Assembly (NCBI RefSeq): GCF_003143955.1
Contig: NZ_QFVS01000031.1
Span: forward strand, 1-39,129
Length of the DNA: 39,129 bases
Reading direction: 5' to 3'
From: Kurthia zopfii
GTDB taxonomy: Bacteria; Bacillota; Bacilli; Bacillales_A; Planococcaceae
Positions 8,315 to 18,365 of the stretch are shown here, piece by piece. The notes beneath the pieces were generated by a model that saw only the letters and a program-made list of their open reading frames with translations, had not been told where the DNA came from and made no database searches. Numbering within the stretch: the first letter of the stretch is position 1; each line of letters opens with the position of its first letter. The translations under genes were made by a program, and so were the position numbers.

Positions 8315-10213
8315 TTATAGCATGTCTAATACTTCATCCGTAGAGAAACGCAAGGTCGAGCAGTGATCCTTTTTACATTGTTGGAAAGAAAATGTCGGAG
8401 CAACTGTTGTTTTCCACGTATCAAACGGTCTAAACTGACTTCCTAATTTGCGAATGACTTCATCTGATTGTCCTGCCATTTTGAAATCATTATAATCAGC
8501 TTTCAACATAAGATCTAATTGAAGTAATGTAAGGGTAGAAGAAGGGTATGTCATACTATCTTTCGAAAAAACAGCTAACTGTTGATTCGCGATTTTTTCA
8601 AAATAAAAATTTTCAGATAATCTTGCTAATTTAAAAAACTCAACTGCAAGTACACTATTACCAGTCGGCATTACTCCATCTAAAACAGGCTTCGGATTTA
8701 TAATTAATTTTTCATGCTGATCGGATACAAATGAAAATCCGCCACTTTCGGAAGTGAAATGTTCGATCACATAGTTCGACCAGTCAATGGATTGTTGTAG
8801 ATAGTATTCTTTCTGTGTTGCTAGATAAAGTTCATTTAACGCTTGAATGACGAAACTATAATCATCTAAAAATGCTTCTTCTTTTTGTGCATCAGTCATC
8901 ATAATTTTGCCATTCGCAATTGATTGCTGTAGCATTTGTTTCATTAATTCTTCTGCTTTTGCAATCAGGCTCTCATCTTCAAGTGCCGCTCCTACTTTGC
9001 AAAACGCAGTTATACATAGCGCATTCCAAGAAGTGATGCATTTTTCATCTTTATGAAGTGCTGGTCTTGAATCTCGAATAGTTTTTAATGCCTGAATTTC
9101 TTTTTCATATTGATTCATAAACTGTTCGAATTGCTCATTTTCAATCAAATGAATTACATATTTACCTTCTAAATGAGGCCCTTCAGTTAATCCGAAATCC
9201 TGTCTACAGCTTTCTTCAACAGCATCGAGTGGCCATAAATAATAATCGCCTTCAACGCCATCAGAATCTGCATCGATTGCACTATAATACATACCCGGTT
9301 GTCCAAGCATTTCCTCATCTAAAAACCGAATTATTTGAAGCATAATATTTTTATATAATGGCTTTTTCGTAATTTGGTAAAGTTCAGCAAGAATCATTAA
9401 AAACTGCGCCTGATCATAAAGCATTTTTTCAAAATGAGGAACTTTCCATTGCTGGTCAGTTGAATAGCGGCAAATACCCCCGCCAATATGATCATAAATT
9501 CCACCACGGTATATTTGCGTTACCGTTTTCTCAACTAAATATAATGATTGCTCATCGTCATGCGCTGCATAGTACCGCAATAAAAAGCTCAATTGTGGGA
9601 TATTAGGGAATTTAGGTGCCTGTCCAAAACCGCCGTAAATACCATCAAAATGCTGTGCTAATGTGTGTTGGGCAGCATGAACAATACTTTCATTTCTCTC
9701 TACTTGAGGTAAGGTATTTTGCGCAACTAGGCCATTGCGAATGCCTTCACCAATTTGAAGTATACGATCCGGCTGTTCTTTAAATACTTTTGTCATATAG
9801 TTTAAAGTATCGAGCATACCTGGTTGCTTTCCTTGGCTATATTTCGGAAAATACATGCCCGCATGAAAAGGCAGTTGATCGGCTGTCATAAAAATTGAAA
9901 GTGGCCATCCACCCGCTCCGGTAAGCATTTGGCAAACATTCATGTAAATTTGATCAATATCCGGTCTTTCCTCACGATCCACTTTGATTGAGATGAAATC
10001 TTGATTTAATAATGCTGCTACTTCCTCATCCTCAAAACAATCTTCTGCCATACGATGACACCAGTGGCAAGTCGAATAGCCGATACTTAAAAAGATCGGC
10101 TTGTTCTGCTCTTTAGCAGCCGCGAACGCTTCTTCTCCCCACGGATACCAATCGATTGGGTTTTCTGCATGTTGTTGTAAGTAGGGTGACGATTCTTTCG
10201 CCAGTCGATTCAT
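8315..10213 (-). CDS. yyaL: YyaL-like thioredoxin-fold (DUF255) and alpha/alpha-barrel protein
   Basis: This 632-residue protein matches the DUF255/spermatogenesis-associated-protein-20 family. The N-terminal thioredoxin-like domain (about 1-165) carries [20 protein letters not shown] and the redox-type motif STCHWCHRM with C49 and C52. The remainder (about 190-600) resembles the (alpha/alpha)6 barrel of N-acylglucosamine 2-epimerase-type proteins, with the family motif [28 protein letters not shown] split over one helix pair. No signal peptide is seen, so it is cytosolic. The biochemical role of the family is not settled. It is the first gene of a likely two-gene unit with the Eis-like gene. 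The start is ATG with AAAGGAGA at good spacing. Length is normal for the family, so it looks intact. Confidence 0.88.
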   Translation of the reverse strand: MNRLAKESSPYLQQHAENPIDWYPWGEEAFAAAKEQNKPIFLSIGYSTCHWCHRMAEDCFEDEEVAALLNQDFISIKVDREERPDIDQIYMNVCQMLTGAGGWPLSIFMTADQLPFHAGMYFPKYSQGKQPGMLDTLNYMTKVFKEQPDRILQIGEGIRNGLVAQNTLPQVERNESIVHAAQHTLAQHFDGIYGGFGQAPKFPNIPQLSFLLRYYAAHDDEQSLYLVEKTVTQIYRGGIYDHIGGGICRYSTDQQWKVPHFEKMLYDQAQFLMILAELYQITKKPLYKNIMLQIIRFLDEEMLGQPGMYYSAIDADSDGVEGDYYLWPLDAVEESCRQDFGLTEGPHLEGKYVIHLIENEQFEQFMNQYEKEIQALKTIRDSRPALHKDEKCITSWNALCITAFCKVGAALEDESLIAKAEELMKQMLQQSIANGKIMMTDAQKEEAFLDDYSFVIQALNELYLATQKEYYLQQSIDWSNYVIEHFTSESGGFSFVSDQHEKLIINPKPVLDGVMPTGNSVLAVEFFKLARLSENFYFEKIANQQLAVFSKDSMTYPSSTLTLLQLDLMLKADYNDFKMAGQSDEVIRKLGSQFRPFDTWKTTVAPTFSFQQCKKDHCSTLRFSTDEVLDML

Positions 10214-10281
10214 ATATAGTTCTCCTTTGATTCAATCCGTTTTAAGTTCATTCTTAGTTTACCATGAATCTGTCAACAGTT

Positions 10282-10322
10282 AAAAAAAGCATCTCCCCTC
10301 CAATTATGAAAGGAAAATGCTT
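10282..10322 (-). terminator. Intrinsic terminator of the YitT-family gene
   Basis: Fourteen-base arms (10287-10300 with 10309-10322) pair with several G-U pairs on the minus strand. Seven T residues (10282-10288) follow. It begins 8 bases after the stop codon at 10330. Confidence 0.8.
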
Positions 10323-10329
10323 GCATCAT

Positions 10330-11175
10330 TTATCTTTTGTAATCTTTTGGTAAGGAGAATCCTCTGCCCATAATATCTGACGCATTTAGGAAGATGACGA
10401 ATGAATCTGTCTCGGTTGTTTGAAGCAATTCCTTTAAATAAACTGCTTCTGATTGTTCCAAAACGCTAAATAGCAAAGCTTTCTGTTTTTTAGAATAACC
10501 ACCTTCAGACCAGATCTTCGTAAAACCACGATTGATTTCCTCATGGATTAATTTCTTCACTTCTTCTTCATGATCCGTGACGATTAGCACAAGTTTAGAT
10601 GATGATGTACGTAGTTGTACAAGGTCAATCACTTTACTCGTAATGAAGATTGCGATCATCGCGTATAATGCTAATTCTAAATTGAAAACAAACATCGCAG
10701 CGATCACGACTACCGCATCAATTAATAATTGCGCAAATCCACTTGAGAACCTGAAATACTTTTTGATTAACTGCCCGATAATTGTTGTACCACCTGTCGA
10801 ACCATTCCCTCTAAACACAAGACCTAGTCCAAGACCCGTTAGAATACCACCATAGATGGAAGCTAACATCGGATCCTTTACTGCGAATGGTAAATGAGCT
10901 GTCGCAGCAATCGCTAATGGCAGCATGATTGTTCCTACAAGCGTTTTAATACTGAAACTTTTACCTAATAAGAAATAGCCTAAAAAGAATAATGGAATAT
11001 TGATCGTCAATTGAACAATTGTCGGATTCCAATGATATAGTTCATATAAAATGGTACTCATCCCTACGACCCCACCAGACGCTAATTTTGCTGGTAGTAA
11101 AAACGCATTAAATGAAATACTTAAAATCAATACCCCTATTGATAGCAATATGTAAGAACGAACTTCTTTTCCCAT
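10330..11175 (-). CDS. YitT-family membrane protein (DUF161 + DUF2179)
   Basis: The protein has 281 residues. Five or six membrane helices occupy about 8-185, with the family pattern SFNAFLLPAKLASGGVVGMS in the first helix pair and GNGSTGGTTIIGQLIKKY in the middle. A soluble C-terminal DUF2179 domain (about 195-281) ends DIMGRGFSLPKDYKR, typical of the family. Bacillales genomes hold several paralogues (YitT, YpjC, YqfU, YvjA, YxkD) whose transported substrate is not established. I do not choose among them. It is transcribed alone, divergently from the small wall protein gene at 11345, and has its own terminator. Confidence 0.88.
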   Translation of the reverse strand: MGKEVRSYILLSIGVLILSISFNAFLLPAKLASGGVVGMSTILYELYHWNPTIVQLTINIPLFFLGYFLLGKSFSIKTLVGTIMLPLAIAATAHLPFAVKDPMLASIYGGILTGLGLGLVFRGNGSTGGTTIIGQLIKKYFRFSSGFAQLLIDAVVVIAAMFVFNLELALYAMIAIFITSKVIDLVQLRTSSSKLVLIVTDHEEEVKKLIHEEINRGFTKIWSEGGYSKKQKALLFSVLEQSEAVYLKELLQTTETDSFVIFLNASDIMGRGFSLPKDYKR

Positions 11176-11344
11176 CGTAATACCTCACTTTTTATTCACT
11201 CTACTTGCATTTTACAAAGTCGGAGCGAACATAACAACCTATGTAAAATATGTTCCTTAATTCAGTTTCATTAGGTCATTTTACTTTTATTACTAGTTTT
11301 TTTCTATAGAGAAAAGGTATTAGTATTATGAATGGGGGTTTTGT

Positions 11345-11668
11345 ATGCGCTACTTAATGGTATTGTTTGTAGTGTTTTTTTCGCTCACGACACATGTCTA
11401 CGCTGAAGAACAATCACGTTCCACTTCACTCGGCACAGGGTTACCTACCTTAAAAACGAAGTATGAACGCAAAGAGTTAACACCTATATCTAAGAAAGAG
11501 AATATGGAAATTGAGTCCGAAGAAATTATTGTGCCAATGTCCACAAAGAATTCGATGACCACTTTACCACAGACTTCAAGTACTTATTATATTTTCTCAA
11601 CAGTGGGCTTAATTTTAGTCGCATTATCAACTTTATTCATCGTAAAAAGGAAACGTCAGAATGAATGA
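11345..11668 (+). CDS. Small sortase-anchored wall protein with LPQTS motif
   Basis: The 107-residue protein has a signal peptide (hydrophobic 4-18, likely cleavage after VYA at about 20). A polar, charged mature region of about 55 residues follows. The C-terminus is a sortase sorting signal: LPQTS at about 74-78, a hydrophobic span and a KRKRQ tail. LPQTS differs from LPxTG but resembles LPDTS/LPDTA, the signals used by the Bacillus subtilis YhcS class D sortase. No known domain is visible in the mature part, and no sortase gene is in the window. GGGGG 6 bases before the ATG is the ribosome binding site. It is the only plus-strand gene for several kilobases and has its own terminator. The function is unknown. 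Confidence 0.75.
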   Translation: MRYLMVLFVVFFSLTTHVYAEEQSRSTSLGTGLPTLKTKYERKELTPISKKENMEIESEEIIVPMSTKNSMTTLPQTSSTYYIFSTVGLILVALSTLFIVKRKRQNE

Positions 11669-11697
11669 ACTACCTTATTCAGATTAGACATAACAAT

Positions 11698-11740
11698 AAA
11701 GCATGATCATGAGCATACCAGCCCATAGATCATGCTTTTT
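11698..11740 (+). terminator. Intrinsic terminator of the LPQTS protein gene
   Basis: A perfect 11-bp stem (11698-11708 with 11728-11738) has a 19-base loop and runs into a T tract. It lies 30 bases after the stop codon at 11668 and may also serve the converging DUF3139 gene. Confidence 0.8.
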
Positions 11741-11791
11741 GTGATTGTTGGTTCAGTCCTAAAACTTACTGCACTACTTCATAATATAGCT

Positions 11792-12154
11792 CTAATCTTC
11801 TACATGTTCCACACGATCTTCATCAGTATATGATTCTAACTTTATTTGATTATTTTTAGTTCGATAATACGCATAAATGTTAGAATCCCCTTTTATTTTT
11901 ACATCAACTAAATACTTTTTATCTCCTTGTAACTTTGAATAATAGGCGCCACCTGTTAGATCATTTTCACTTACTTTTTTCTCTTTCATTACATATTCAA
12001 ATACATCTTCTTCAAGAGTTTTCATTTTATATTTATTATAAGCAAATGTAGATGCAATGACTAAAATCAATAGTATGACAAAAAGCAAAATAACTTTATA
12101 TTTCTTACTAATTTTTAAACACTCCTTTAAATTTTCCACTAATTCGAAATTCAT
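11792..12154 (-). CDS. DUF3139-like small membrane protein
   Basis: The 120-residue protein has a charged N-terminus, a single hydrophobic segment (about 20-40, ILLFVILLILVIASTFAY) and an extracytoplasmic tail of about 80 residues. The helix followed by LEEDVFEYVMKEKKVSENDL, then a tyrosine-rich strand region and IYAYYRTKNNQI, fits the DUF3139 family of short Gram-positive proteins, which has no assigned function. The ribosome binding site is weak. The gene lies in an AT-rich patch, directly downstream of a decayed co-directional reading frame (12196-12375), which suggests recent turnover of accessory genes here. Confidence 0.6.
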   Translation of the reverse strand: MNFELVENLKECLKISKKYKVILLFVILLILVIASTFAYNKYKMKTLEEDVFEYVMKEKKVSENDLTGGAYYSKLQGDKKYLVDVKIKGDSNIYAYYRTKNNQIKLESYTDEDRVEHVED

Positions 12155-12195
12155 TACAAAATAATACTCTTTTAAATCAATTATATGAGCTTTTT

Positions 12196-12375
12196 CTAGT
12201 GAAATTGAAACTTATAATCCACCTTTACTTCCTCAAAATTAATAACATGGTCGTAAGTTTGTAAACTACTTTTCTTTCCCCACCGATCGCAAACCCATTC
12301 TAGTATTTTTTATTTTTTCAAAAATGAAATTGTTGTCCAAGTAACTATCAATAACGTACTTGATCCTGCAAAAAC
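12196..12375 (-). pseudogene. Possible remnant of a small membrane protein gene
   Basis: One minus-strand frame reads VFAGSSTLLIVTWTTISFLK, a plausible membrane helix. A lysine pair, a TAA stop (12310-12312) inside an A/T run, then KILEWVCDRWGKKSSLQTYD and a further 17 residues to a stop at 12196-12198 follow. Changing one base of that TAA to AAA would give a continuous helix-KKKK-soluble tail. The frame is also closed upstream by a TGA at 12376-12378 and no start codon is visible. I do not recognise the family. It could be chance, as the stretch is short. Confidence 0.25.
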
Positions 12376-12485
12376 TCAAAAAAACAATTCCCTTTCAACG
12401 CAACAAATTTAACATTTATTTCTTTTTTGTCAATTTTCGTATTCGATCTAACGACAGAAATTACTTATATGAGATGATCATAAAG

Positions 12486-12522
12486 CCTTCAACAATTTCA
12501 CGACTCCTGAAATTGTTGAAGG
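12486..12522 (-). terminator. Hairpin after hutG, probable terminator
   Basis: A perfect 15-bp stem (12486-12500 with 12508-12522) with a 7-base loop lies 20 bases after the hutG stop. The T tract on the minus strand is short and interrupted, so termination may be weak. On the plus strand it is followed by a T-rich run. Confidence 0.65.
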
Positions 12523-12541
12523 TTTATTATTTTCTTTTCAT

Positions 12542-13480
12542 TCAACCATTTAATAATGTCATGATTACTTCATTCGTTAATTGGGCAGCCAGTTTCTCCG
12601 TTCGATGATTTGAATCGAGTTTCGGATTCACTTCACAAATGCTAAAGGTTTTTGCAGCTGGTTGTCTCATCGTCAATTGCAAAATTTCTCTCACTTGCTT
12701 AGGTTCTAAGCCATATGGAGATGCCGTATTTACACCAGGTGCATATGCGACATTCAGTACATCCATACATAGCGTGACGATTAATGTATCGCATTTTTGT
12801 GCAAAATCATCAATGGTCATTTGCAGTTCTGCTCTCGACAATCCATCTTCACAAATATACTGCACGCCATATGCATCGGCTCTTTTAAATAACTCGGAAG
12901 TATTACTATATCGCCCTACACCACATGCTAAATACAAAGCTTGCTCATCTTCGTCAAGAATTTGTTTGAACATAGTGCCTGAATTTGCTTGATGTGAATA
13001 CTCATGCAAATCAAAATGCGTATCAATATTAATGAGTCCGATTATTTTATCAGATCCAATGGCATTTCGTACGCCTAAATAATGTCCGAATAGCGCTTCA
13101 TGTCCGCCGCCTAAAATCACGACATTCTTATAGGTATTACTTAATTTTGAAACTTTTTCGCCTAGCAATTCTTGTATTTCTAAAAGGGATTCATTTTTTC
13201 GCGTAATATTTCCGAAATCCAATAGCTTTGCTTCTGGATTATTAGCTCTCCACGGAATATTACCCAATGATTGGCGGATTAGATCCGGTGCAGTACTAGA
13301 ACCAACTTTGCCATTATTCAAGCGAACACCTTCATCACACTCGAACCCAATTAGCGCTACCGTTTGCTCATCATTTAAGCTTTCTGCCATCGTTTGTTGG
13401 AACTTAATAATTTGATGATATCTCAAATTATCCTGCGTGATCGGCTCATCCACTCTACCTGTCCATACACTTTCCTTCAT
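12542..13480 (-). CDS. hutG: Formimidoylglutamase (HutG), arginase/ureohydrolase family
   Basis: This 312-residue ureohydrolase most likely hydrolyses N-formimidoyl-L-glutamate to glutamate and formamide, the last step of histidine breakdown. Manganese-site motifs are visible: GGGHE (H127), NIDTHFDLH (D153, H155, D157) and a late CMDVLNVAYAPG motif, where the first metal Asp of the usual SxDxD is Cys (C238) and the second Asp (D240) is kept. The ending SICEVNPKLD replaces the usual late Glu motif. The motif wording fits Gram-positive HutG better than agmatinase or arginase. No hutH, hutU or hutI lies nearby, so the gene is unlinked from the rest of its pathway. AGGAGAA precedes the ATG. It follows the universal stress gene but is separated from it by a terminator. 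Confidence 0.82.
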   Translation of the reverse strand: MKESVWTGRVDEPITQDNLRYHQIIKFQQTMAESLNDEQTVALIGFECDEGVRLNNGKVGSSTAPDLIRQSLGNIPWRANNPEAKLLDFGNITRKNESLLEIQELLGEKVSKLSNTYKNVVILGGGHEALFGHYLGVRNAIGSDKIIGLINIDTHFDLHEYSHQANSGTMFKQILDEDEQALYLACGVGRYSNTSELFKRADAYGVQYICEDGLSRAELQMTIDDFAQKCDTLIVTLCMDVLNVAYAPGVNTASPYGLEPKQVREILQLTMRQPAAKTFSICEVNPKLDSNHRTEKLAAQLTNEVIMTLLNG

Positions 13481-13496
13481 AATAATTCTCCTTCTT

Positions 13497-13534
13497 AAAA
13501 GCCTCCCTAATCAATTTTCAGTAATTAGGAAGGC
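13497..13534 (-). terminator. Intrinsic terminator of the universal stress protein gene
   Basis: Eleven-base arms (13501-13511 with 13524-13534) pair with one G-U pair, followed on the minus strand by TTTT. It begins 8 bases after the stop codon at 13542 and also lies just upstream of the hutG ribosome binding site. Confidence 0.75.
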
Positions 13535-13541
13535 AGGTATA

Positions 13542-14003
13542 TTATTTATGTTGTTCTAATTCTTCAGGTGCATATTTAGGAAATGTTAATACTGGAATAT
13601 GTGATTTTGATTGAACCGTACGACTTACGCTCGATACGAACTCTCTTAAACCACTGAATCCGCGATTACCAATGACGATTAAATCAGCTTCTGAATCTCT
13701 CGCATGATCCAATATAGCATTCGCAGGGCTACAATTGTAGACGAATCCTTCTACTTTATTCGGAAGATCATTAAATTTCAACTTCCCTTTAGTAATAATA
13801 GTTTCGGCGTGACTTTCCATCGCTTCAGCACCATCATCTACACCTGTTTTATAAGGTGTCGCATTTTCAATTCTCTCTTCATAAGAGTAAATTAAATCTA
13901 ATTGAATCTCGCCACTTAGCTCGAGAATTCCGTGAACATAGTCTAATAAATCATTTGATAAATCTGTATCATTATACGCTACGACAATTTTTTTGGCAAA
14001 CAT
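13542..14003 (-). CDS. Universal stress protein, UspA family
   Basis: The 153-residue single-domain Usp has an N-terminal strand KKIVVAYNDTDLSN and the typical late ADLIVIGNRGFSGLREF. The ATP-binding loop of nucleotide-binding Usp proteins is G-x2-G-x9-G-[ST]. Here it reads GNRG followed by FSGLREFVSSVS: one residue shorter, with Ser in place of the last Gly, so ATP binding may be altered. The family acts as small cytosolic, often dimeric, stress-survival proteins. It is transcribed alone from a promoter in the 108-base gap after cysI, which I could not place with confidence, and ends in its own terminator. Confidence 0.85.
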   Translation of the reverse strand: MFAKKIVVAYNDTDLSNDLLDYVHGILELSGEIQLDLIYSYEERIENATPYKTGVDDGAEAMESHAETIITKGKLKFNDLPNKVEGFVYNCSPANAILDHARDSEADLIVIGNRGFSGLREFVSSVSRTVQSKSHIPVLTFPKYAPEELEQHK

Positions 14004-14111
14004 AAAAATACCTCATTTCAACTAAAGATTTACACTATTTGTATATCTCTATAATGCTCCGAAAATTGGAAAATGTCCAATGTATACACGTACATTCATA
14101 ATTTATCCAAT

Positions 14112-15854
14112 TTATAGACTTAAATTTGTCATTTTTTCGTGAAAATTAACGCCATCAGTTGTAGCTTTTACATATCCAGCTCGAATTGTGAAATCTCCAA
14201 AATGCTCTTCTTCCAGTCTTTCTTTCGCATAATGCGGAATAATGATATTTAACTGCTCCAAAATTTGTTCTTCATTAATGTTTTCTTTAAAAATTTTATT
14301 TAAGCGCTCGCCATTAAAAGCCGCACCTAGATACATATTATATTTCCCCGGCCCTTTTCCGATAAAACCAATTTCTCCAATTGCCGCACGTGAACAACCA
14401 TTGGGGCATCCCGACATCCGAATATTTATCGCTTCATCTCTTAAGCCAACTCGATCCAGTATTTCCTCGATTTTCGTAATAAGTGAAGGTAAATATCTTT
14501 CGGCTTCCGCCATCGCTAAGCCACATGTCGGCATCGATACACAGGCAATTGAATTTCTTCGTAATGCCGAATACATTTTTCCATCTGTTAAATGATACTT
14601 TTCAATTAGTTGTTCGATCACTACTTTATTACTTGCTTCAATGTTCGCAATGACTAAGTTTTGATTCGGTGTCATGAGGAAATTCCCACTATGCACTTTT
14701 GCGATTTCTCTTAATCCAGTCATCAATGGATAGTTATCAAAATCCTTTACACGACCGTTTTGAATAAATAATGTGAAATGCCAATTTCCTTTTTCATCTT
14801 CTAACCAGCCGTATCGATCGCCGTTATGTTCAAAGTGGAATTTCTTCGCTTCTTCTAATTTGAAGCCAATTCTTTGTTCAAGTTCTTTTTCAAACCAATC
14901 GAGTCCATTATGATCGATCGTATATTTGAATCGTGCATTTTTACGTTCAATTCGATTGCCGTAATCACGTTGAATTGTCACGATTTTTTCAACTGTTAAA
15001 AGTAGTTGATCTGGTGTCACAAATCCAATTAATCGCCCAAGTTGAGGATAGGTTTCATCATCACCATGTGTCATACCCATACCACCGCCAACCGTTAGAT
15101 TGAATCCAAGAAGTTGCTCATTTTCAATAATAGCGATTAAGCCAATATCTTGAGAATAAATATCGGTATCATTACTTGGTGGAATTGCGATGCCGATTTT
15201 GAATTTTCGCGGTAAATATAATTCTCCATAGATTGGTTCTGTTTCATCAACTTGAGGTGTCGTATGTACTTTTTCACCATCCAGCCAAATTTCGTGATAG
15301 GCTTGCGTTTTCGGCAATAAATGTTCACTAACTTTCACTGACCAATCATACACTTCTTGATGTACTTTCGAATGCGCTGGAATAACATTACACATGACAT
15401 TTCGATTCACGTCTCCACAAGCCGCTAAAGAATCTAATAACACACGATTCATTTCTTGCATATACGATTTCACATTCCATTTCAAAATGCCATGTAATTG
15501 GAATGCTTGTCGCGTTGTAAGCTTAAGTGTGCCATTACCGTATTGATGTGCCATTCGATCCATCATGAGCCATTGCTCACTCGTTGCAGCTCCACCTGGT
15601 GTACGAACGCGAATCATAAATTGATAAGATGGTTCGAGTTTTTTCTTTTGACGCTCATCTCGTTCATCGCGATTATCTTGCATATAGCTGCCGTGGAATT
15701 TAATGAGGTTTTGGTCTGCTGAACCGATTGATCCGGTAACTGGATTTTTCATCGATTGTTCAAGCGTACCACGTAAATAATTACTTTCTGCTTTAATGCC
15801 CTCATTGACTGCGGGTGTTCCTTGTTGTTTTGGTAATTTAATTTTCTCTGTCAT
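14112..15854 (-). CDS. cysI: Assimilatory sulfite reductase, siroheme/4Fe-4S subunit (CysI)
   Basis: This 580-residue hemoprotein subunit reduces sulfite to sulfide using six electrons delivered by the CysJ flavoprotein. The cluster and siroheme ligands are all present: CVSMPTC (about C438, C444) and SGCPNGCS (about C483, C487). The substrate and siroheme arginine/lysine motifs also appear, for example [14 protein letters not shown] and [14 protein letters not shown]. The start is placed at the ATG 15854, because AGGAGG lies 8 bases upstream; an in-frame TTG directly before it (15857) is less likely. It is the last gene of the yezD-cobA-sirB-cysJ-cysI operon, 11 bases after cysJ. Only a weak hairpin (ATTGGA/TCCAAT, around 14055) is seen downstream. 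Confidence 0.93.
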   Translation of the reverse strand: MTEKIKLPKQQGTPAVNEGIKAESNYLRGTLEQSMKNPVTGSIGSADQNLIKFHGSYMQDNRDERDERQKKKLEPSYQFMIRVRTPGGAATSEQWLMMDRMAHQYGNGTLKLTTRQAFQLHGILKWNVKSYMQEMNRVLLDSLAACGDVNRNVMCNVIPAHSKVHQEVYDWSVKVSEHLLPKTQAYHEIWLDGEKVHTTPQVDETEPIYGELYLPRKFKIGIAIPPSNDTDIYSQDIGLIAIIENEQLLGFNLTVGGGMGMTHGDDETYPQLGRLIGFVTPDQLLLTVEKIVTIQRDYGNRIERKNARFKYTIDHNGLDWFEKELEQRIGFKLEEAKKFHFEHNGDRYGWLEDEKGNWHFTLFIQNGRVKDFDNYPLMTGLREIAKVHSGNFLMTPNQNLVIANIEASNKVVIEQLIEKYHLTDGKMYSALRRNSIACVSMPTCGLAMAEAERYLPSLITKIEEILDRVGLRDEAINIRMSGCPNGCSRAAIGEIGFIGKGPGKYNMYLGAAFNGERLNKIFKENINEEQILEQLNIIIPHYAKERLEEEHFGDFTIRAGYVKATTDGVNFHEKMTNLSL

Positions 15855-15865
15855 CAATAGCCCTC

Positions 15866-17602
15866 CTAGTAAACATCTCTTAAAAATCTCTTATTGTTTT
15901 TCAAGTCATTTAAATACGCTGCCGCTGCGAATTCATCTAAATTCCCTTCGTTTGCGATGACCATTTTAATTGCTTGTTCCACATCCTTCGCCATATGCTT
16001 CTCATCACCACAAATATAAACGAATGCGCCATTTTCTAACCAATTGAAGAACTCTTCACTACTTTCCTCAATGCGATGTTGCACATAGATTTTCTCCTCT
16101 TGATCCCTTGAAAAAGCGAGTGAAAGTTTACTTAAATTCCCTTCTCTTAAATGACGCTGCCACTCAACTTGATAAAGGAAATCTGTAACAAAATGTTGTT
16201 CACCGAAAAATAGCCAACTTTCTCCATTTGCAGCCGTTTCTTCACGTTGTTCTATAAATGCTCTATATGGTGCAACACCCGTTCCAGCGCCAATCATAAT
16301 GATTTTTTCATCATCTGCTGGTAATCGGAAATCGTCGTTTTTTTGAATGAAAATCGGTAATTCATCCCCAATTTCAATCGAGTGAGCAATCATACCTGAA
16401 GTGACTCCGAAACGATCTTCATCACCTAATTCGTATTGAACAAGTCCCACTGTAATATGTAACTCCTCTGGATTCGCTTCATAACTACTCGCAATTGAAT
16501 AAAGTCTAGCTGGTAATTTGCGCAATGTATCGACAAGTTTCTGCGCATCAATTTTCAGATTTTCAGCACGTAATAAATCAACAATATTTCTCCCTCGACG
16601 CCATTCTTTATCATATTTTTCTTCAGAAACCTCAAGTTTTTCTAAAATCGCATTTGATAAAGTTGTTAAATCGAGTTGATTCGTCAATACATCGATTAAT
16701 GCAATTTCTTCATTTTTAAATTGAACGGAATCAACTTCTTTAGCTTGTAGCCATTGCATCAGTTCTGATACTAATTTCGCATTATTTTGTGGTAGAATGC
16801 CAACGCAATCTCCTACTTCAAACTGAATGCCCGAATCTTCAATCGATAATTCGACATGATAGGTTTCCTTATTTGAACCAGTCATATTCAAATTAATTTT
16901 CTCTAGTACTTTCGCATAATATGGCTTTGTTTTCGAATAGTCATTTTCTGAAGTAAACTGCGCCGCTTCTTTTGGCGATTCAAATGAAATACCGCTATTT
17001 TTCAATAAAGCACTTTGAACACTTTGAAACCATTGATCCGCATCTTCTTCGTAATCTAAATCACAGTTTTGTCTCTCGACAATTTTTTTAGCACCTAATT
17101 CGAATAATCGCTGATCAAAATCGATTGCTGTTTGGCAAAATAAATCATACGAAGTATCGCCCAAACCTAGCACTGCATAATTCGTATTTTCTAATTTAGG
17201 AGCGCGTGCGGAATGGAGATAGTCATAAAATGATTTCGCTTGATCTGGCGCTTCTCCTTCACCTTGGGTACTCGTAATAATGAGGAGATTCTCTGTTTTC
17301 TTCAGTTTCTTTGTTGGGAAATCTCCTAATGAAGCGATTTCCACTTGAATATTATTTTGCTGAAGTTCCATGAAATATTTTTCTGCTAATTTCTTTGCAT
17401 TCCCTGTTTGAGATCCGTACAGCACTGTAGCTTGAATCGTTTTAATCTCGTTCGTTACTTGTTCAACTTCCGCCACGAATGATGTCCCACTTAAAAAGCC
17501 ATTTAACCAAATTTTTTGCTCTGCTGATAGCTTTGGTAGTAGCTCGTTAATTAGACGAACTTGATCTTGTGAAAAAGGACTATTCTTAACATTTAATGAC
17601 AT
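15866..17602 (-). CDS. cysJ: Assimilatory sulfite reductase [NADPH] flavoprotein subunit (CysJ)
   Basis: This 578-residue diflavin reductase passes electrons from NADPH through FAD and FMN to CysI. Domains in order: a short lead; a flavodoxin domain (about 58-200) with [10 protein letters not shown] for the FMN phosphate and [11 protein letters not shown]; an FAD-binding domain (about 215-430) with RLYSIASS and GVTSGMIA; and an NADPH-binding domain (about 440-578) with [18 protein letters not shown] and the C-terminal FLRDVY, whose aromatic end stacks on FAD. Length and motifs are complete. It lies 20 bases after sirB and just before cysI in the same operon. GAGGTG precedes the ATG. Confidence 0.93.
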   Translation of the reverse strand: MSLNVKNSPFSQDQVRLINELLPKLSAEQKIWLNGFLSGTSFVAEVEQVTNEIKTIQATVLYGSQTGNAKKLAEKYFMELQQNNIQVEIASLGDFPTKKLKKTENLLIITSTQGEGEAPDQAKSFYDYLHSARAPKLENTNYAVLGLGDTSYDLFCQTAIDFDQRLFELGAKKIVERQNCDLDYEEDADQWFQSVQSALLKNSGISFESPKEAAQFTSENDYSKTKPYYAKVLEKINLNMTGSNKETYHVELSIEDSGIQFEVGDCVGILPQNNAKLVSELMQWLQAKEVDSVQFKNEEIALIDVLTNQLDLTTLSNAILEKLEVSEEKYDKEWRRGRNIVDLLRAENLKIDAQKLVDTLRKLPARLYSIASSYEANPEELHITVGLVQYELGDEDRFGVTSGMIAHSIEIGDELPIFIQKNDDFRLPADDEKIIMIGAGTGVAPYRAFIEQREETAANGESWLFFGEQHFVTDFLYQVEWQRHLREGNLSKLSLAFSRDQEEKIYVQHRIEESSEEFFNWLENGAFVYICGDEKHMAKDVEQAIKMVIANEGNLDEFAAAAYLNDLKNNKRFLRDVY

Positions 17603-17622
17603 TATTACACCTCATTTTATTT

Positions 17623-18351
17623 TTATACTGCTTTTTCATTCATCGTAATTAAATAATTTCTTAAAATATTTTCTTTAAACGCGATTAACGCCGTGTCGAA
17701 CTCCCCAAGTAGCGGTGAAATCGACAAGTGTCCGCTGCTGCTTACTAACTTTTCAAGATTTTTAGAAAGTAACCCAGGAAAGAGTAAGTAAGGGATGAGT
17801 ACGATTTTTTCATTTTCATACTTTTGTAAAACATGAGAGAGGGAAGGTCCGCTCCCATATAGAAAAGCGACATCAATATTTCGGATTGATGTTCGAAACT
17901 TTACACGATTGGCAATTTCGGCAAACTGTAACTCAATAGATGGATCAGAACTGCCTCTGCTAACTAAAATATATTGCGTTGCTTTGAAATCACTCATGCG
18001 CTCAATTTGCTGGCAAACCGTCTCAATTAATAGCTTTTGGATGCCGATTGCCTGTTTAATCATGATGTCAATATGCGGGTATTTTTCCTCAATAGTCGAC
18101 ACCAGTAAGGGTATATCTTTTTTATTATGCTGCGCCGAAAAAAGTAAAATTGGAATAACCGTAATCCGAGTAGCTCCTGCTTCAATACATTTTTCCAACC
18201 CTTGTGGAATTGTTGGTGCGCAAATTTCTATAAAGGCTATTTCTTGCATTACATTAGGCATGATTTTTTGTATATTTCGAATGAATTGACGTGACTTTTC
18301 TTCTCCAATTTCCACTCTTGTGCCATGTGCAACATAGAGAATTGCTTCCAT
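17623..18351 (-). CDS. sirB: Sirohydrochlorin ferrochelatase, SirB/CbiX type
   Basis: This 242-residue class II chelatase inserts Fe2+ into sirohydrochlorin to make siroheme, the cofactor of CysI. The two catalytic histidines of this family are visible: H9 in LYVAHGTR and H75 in LLFSAQHNKKDIP, close to the positions of H10 and H76 in Bacillus subtilis SirB. The length covers both halves of the long CbiX form, although the second half is less conserved. CbiX proteins can also insert cobalt in B12 synthesis; the sulfite reductase context points to iron. AGGAGG precedes the ATG, and the gene sits between cobA and cysJ with short gaps. Confidence 0.88.
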   Translation of the reverse strand: MEAILYVAHGTRVEIGEEKSRQFIRNIQKIMPNVMQEIAFIEICAPTIPQGLEKCIEAGATRITVIPILLFSAQHNKKDIPLLVSTIEEKYPHIDIMIKQAIGIQKLLIETVCQQIERMSDFKATQYILVSRGSSDPSIELQFAEIANRVKFRTSIRNIDVAFLYGSGPSLSHVLQKYENEKIVLIPYLLFPGLLSKNLEKLVSSSGHLSISPLLGEFDTALIAFKENILRNYLITMNEKAV

Positions 18352-18365
18352 TGCATTCCCTCCTT

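Larger units (their letters stand above)
12155..12541. other. 387-base intergenic stretch, AT-rich, with gene remnant and hairpin
   Basis: No intact gene is seen between the DUF3139 gene and hutG. The stretch holds a possible decayed reading frame (12196-12375, minus), a perfect hairpin after hutG (12486-12522), and a TTGACA on the minus strand at 12429-12434 with a poor TTAAAT 15 bases on, which could be a weak promoter for the DUF3139 gene. Nothing else is recognisable. Confidence 0.6.

Noticed and set aside
12360-12608. An 82-codon plus-strand frame across the hutG 3' end
   Set aside because: It overlaps the hutG coding end and its hairpin in antisense, and its translation is of random AT-rich composition.
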